Shown here piece after piece: positions 60,548 through 64,000 of a DNA stretch of 64,000 nt (within the stretch, counting starts at the first letter, position 1; each line of letters starts with the position of its first letter). The stretch covers positions 266,757 through 330,756 of the forward strand of contig JAIUJO010000086.1 of assembly GCA_023846275.1 (NCBI GenBank), written 5' to 3'. The stretch comes from Vanilla planifolia (lineage: Eukaryota; Streptophyta; Magnoliopsida; Asparagales; Orchidaceae). Below the pieces are notes generated by a model that ran no database searches, was not told the origin of the DNA, and worked only from the letters and a program-made list of their open reading frames with translations. Made by a program: the position numbers and the translations under genes.

Positions 60548-63374
60548 TCGCACATGCATACACACATGCATAGGAATGCAGACATGCATGCACACACCCA
60601 TGCAATCCCATGTGCACATGTATGTACACACACATACACATTTACATGTACACACACTGATTAACACACACACACATGGGCTCATGCACCCACAGATATG
60701 CATGTGTGTGCATATAGACACACATGCACACACACCTAGGCACACAAACAAACACACACCCATATAATCAACACACACACATGCATGTGTGTACACATTC
60801 ACACACACACACATGCATGCACATACACATACACATCAACATGCACAACCACATGCATGTGCACATAGATGTGCTCCTACACACACATACACAAACTCAC
60901 ACACACATATATATACACACACACACACATATTACACACATGTAGATAAACATGTACACAATGTATAGAGATGCATGTGTATAAGGATCCATATGCACAT
61001 GCACACACATAAATATAGGCACACGCATGCATGAATGCACACACCTACAAACATACAATGTAACACACATGTACTCACTTGCAAATAATATCGCAAGCAC
61101 ATATGTACACCTACAAACACACACAAGCATTTACACACATGTGCAAGCACATGAACACTATCACACGCACTCACATAAACACACACACACATGCATGACA
61201 CATGCATAGCATGCAGACATCCACACAAAAGCCCACTCTCACACACATATATGCACACACACACACACATACAAGAATAGACACTTGCACACTCACATGC
61301 ACACACACACATGCACACATTCACATATGTATAAGACAAATCACAAACACATACATTATGCTCGAATGAACTCTCTCAAGCAAACATGTATGCACCTACA
61401 CACATATGTACAAATACACACACCCAATGCACACCTTCCCCCACACACACTCACACTGACATATCTACACACACAAACACATGCATGGACACACAGATGT
61501 GCACATGAACACACATGGACACATACACAAAATAACAAAATCATGTAGATAAACACCAACACTTACATAAATACACATGCATACACACTCATGTGAATGC
61601 TCACAAAAATACATGCAAACATAGACATAGGTACACATGCACAACTATGTACACACACATACACAGGCACATGCACACACATGCACACACCCAAAAGCAC
61701 ATGCCCACACAGACACATGTGTGCACACACACACATGCACACACCTACACACACATACATGTAGGCATGAACACACTTACATACTTGCACATGCAAACAT
61801 GCACATATAGACATGCTTACACATGCACACACCCATCCACAAAAACTCACACACATGTACACACCCCTAAACACATGCATGCAAGTACACACACAAAAGT
61901 ACACCGAAGCATGCACACGCACATGTACACACATGCATTTGTGCAAACATGCATACACCCTCACTCAAATAAGCTCATCTATTCATAGAAGCACACACAC
62001 ACACATACCTACACATATGCACATACATATGAACACACACATGCACATTGACACACACACAAACAAAATCATGCACATGCACAAACACATATTTAAACAA
62101 GCATGCACACATGCATGCACTAATATATGCAACCATATGCATAGGCACACACATGCACATGTGCACATACATGAACACATTTGCACATAACCTACACATG
62201 CACACACAAACATACTCACACACATGCATGCATACATGCACGTATGCACACACATGCATACACACATGCATAAACACACACACAAGGACACACAATAATG
62301 CACTAACATACATACATATGCATATGCACTCACATGTGCACACATAGATGCGCATCCACACACATGCACATATGCATATAGACGAACACCTACACCTACA
62401 TCCACACACACTCATGCTTATGTGCACACATGTACACATAGATGTGCACATGTAGATACACATACACACAAACGTGCACCGATGTACACGTATGCACATG
62501 CTCACAAACACATGCACATATGCTATCACATACACACATATTTACACACATGTATACACATGTCCAAGCACACATACAAACACACACACATATGCATATG
62601 CATATGCATGTGCACACATACATAGAAAGGCACGAACACTGATAGACACACACATGCACACATGCATAAACACACACATGCATGTATACACATAAATGCA
62701 CACATACACATGCACATAGATGAAACGAAGCACGCACGTGCATAGGAAAATACATACACACACACATGCATGTATAAACACTGACACGAATGCACACAAA
62801 AATGCTCAAACACATACTTCAAATATGCATACACACATGCACACACAAACACACACACAAATGAATGCATATGCTCATATATATACATAAATGTGAATGC
62901 ACGTACATATACGCATAGACATTCATAGATACATGAAAGTAGACACACATATAAGAATGCACACATGCCCATAGGTACCCACACACACATAAACATAAAT
63001 GTACATGCACATGAGCATACACATGTACCCATGCACATAAGGCACAAATAAGAACATATACATAAACATACAAGAATACACACATGCACTTGCATGAACA
63101 CCCATGCACATACACACATATGCACATGTACACACATACACAGACAAACTCACATGAGAATGCACATGCACACATTCATGCATACATAAACACCTACATG
63201 TCCACATGGATGCACAATCACAAGTGAACACACACACACCAAACACATGCTTGCAATCATACACACATGCACAAAAACACTTGCACACACATACACAAGC
63301 AAACAAAAGTGCACACATGCTCAAACACACATGTGGTCATGCTTACTTGCATGTACACATGAACAAATGCATAT

Positions 63375-63417
63375 ACACACACACACACACACACACGCAT
63401 ATATATATATATATATA
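63375..63417. repeat. Compound AC-AT microsatellite
   Basis: Eleven AC units (63375-63396) are followed by GC and then a perfect AT run (63399-63417). Purine-pyrimidine alternation extends from 63367 to 63417. Compound AC-AT tracts are typical slippage-prone loci. Confidence 0.95.
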
Positions 63418-64000
63418 AATACACACATACACACGCACATGTATGCACGAACACATGCATACATACACACACACATAGATGCATACACAAAAAGTCATAC
63501 ACACACATACATGGATATATAATTGTAGACCCACTTGCAAAGACACAAATAAGCACATGCAAATTTACTTATGAACAAACATACATACATTCACACACAT
63601 AGACATGTACACACACATGCATATACACTGGCACCAAACATGGACAAAGACATAAATGCACAAACATAGTCACACATACATACACACATGCACAAACACA
63701 CATGTACAAATGCACACAGACATGCACATGCAAATTTACATCCACACACATGCACTCAGACATGTACACACATACCCAAACACATGTATACACTTGCATG
63801 CACCCACAGACATAGGCACACACATGAACACACATATGCACAAACACACATGCACACACACACATACACTCACACATACTCACACACACATTCAAACACA
63901 CAAAAACTTACACACATGCATAGGCACAAACACACATGAACAAGTACAGATACATAAGCACACACAGACACACACAAGTACTCACCCACACATGTATGCA

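Larger units (their letters stand above)
43205..64000 (+). repeat. CA-rich satellite-like domain, right
   Basis: The last 20.8 kb have the same vocabulary and polarity as the left and middle domains. TTGGC-type landmarks at 43318, 47168 and 52249 are separated by 3850 and 5081 bases, close to 6 and 8 times 640, hinting that the higher-order spacing persists here. Numerous small tandem duplications are listed separately. I see no gene; the longest frames (48037-48990 on minus, 52146-53045 on plus) are repeat translations. Any stretch between the listed repeats holds only the same background words. Confidence 0.93.

Noticed and set aside
1-64000. Telomeric or centromeric repeat
   Set aside because: I see no TTAGGG-type array, no alpha-satellite-like monomer and no run of identical monomers. 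A subtelomeric or pericentromeric location is possible but cannot be read from the sequence.

Overview
This 64 kb window holds no gene that I can support. It is one uninterrupted field of low-complexity DNA built from a few short words (CA, CATG, TGCA, CATA). G is almost absent from the CA-type strand except inside ATG, TGC and GCA contexts. The material looks eukaryotic: dinucleotide tracts, satellite-like tandem duplications, few CpG, and a short run of N from an assembled chromosome or scaffold. Long CA/TG-rich tracts are common in vertebrates and in some other animals, but nothing here identifies the species. I see no tRNA, rRNA, CRISPR array, transposase, reverse transcriptase, splice-site-bounded exon, operon or origin. 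The many long open frames, on both strands, are by-products of the repeat words.

Layout. Positions 1-16502 are CA-rich on the plus strand. Positions 16503-21476 are the same kind of sequence in opposite orientation (TG-rich on plus). Positions 21477-42959 are CA-rich again and contain a 23-base N gap at 25169-25191. Positions 42966-43204 are a second, small TG-rich segment. Positions 43205-64000 are CA-rich. The clearest internal structures are two ~613 bp units in tandem (12220-13445), a fresh 200 bp tandem duplication (43364-43763), a 112 bp duplication (9729-9942), several 17-48 bp minisatellites, and a perfect 83 bp AT dinucleotide run (40804-40886).

The most interesting observations are: (1) abrupt strand switches whose junctions fold back on themselves; (2) a cryptic higher-order spacing of about 640 bp marked by a recurring TTGGC/AGGC...GGCTCA landmark, which agrees with the unit length of the 12.2-13.4 kb duplication; (3) long stretches of strictly alternating purine-pyrimidine sequence with Z-DNA potential; (4) a recent duplication lying next to the small inverted segment. 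If the region is transcribed, either strand would give an RNA that is a very long array of CA-rich or UG-rich protein-binding words; that is speculation. All positions, intervals and alignments were worked out by eye.
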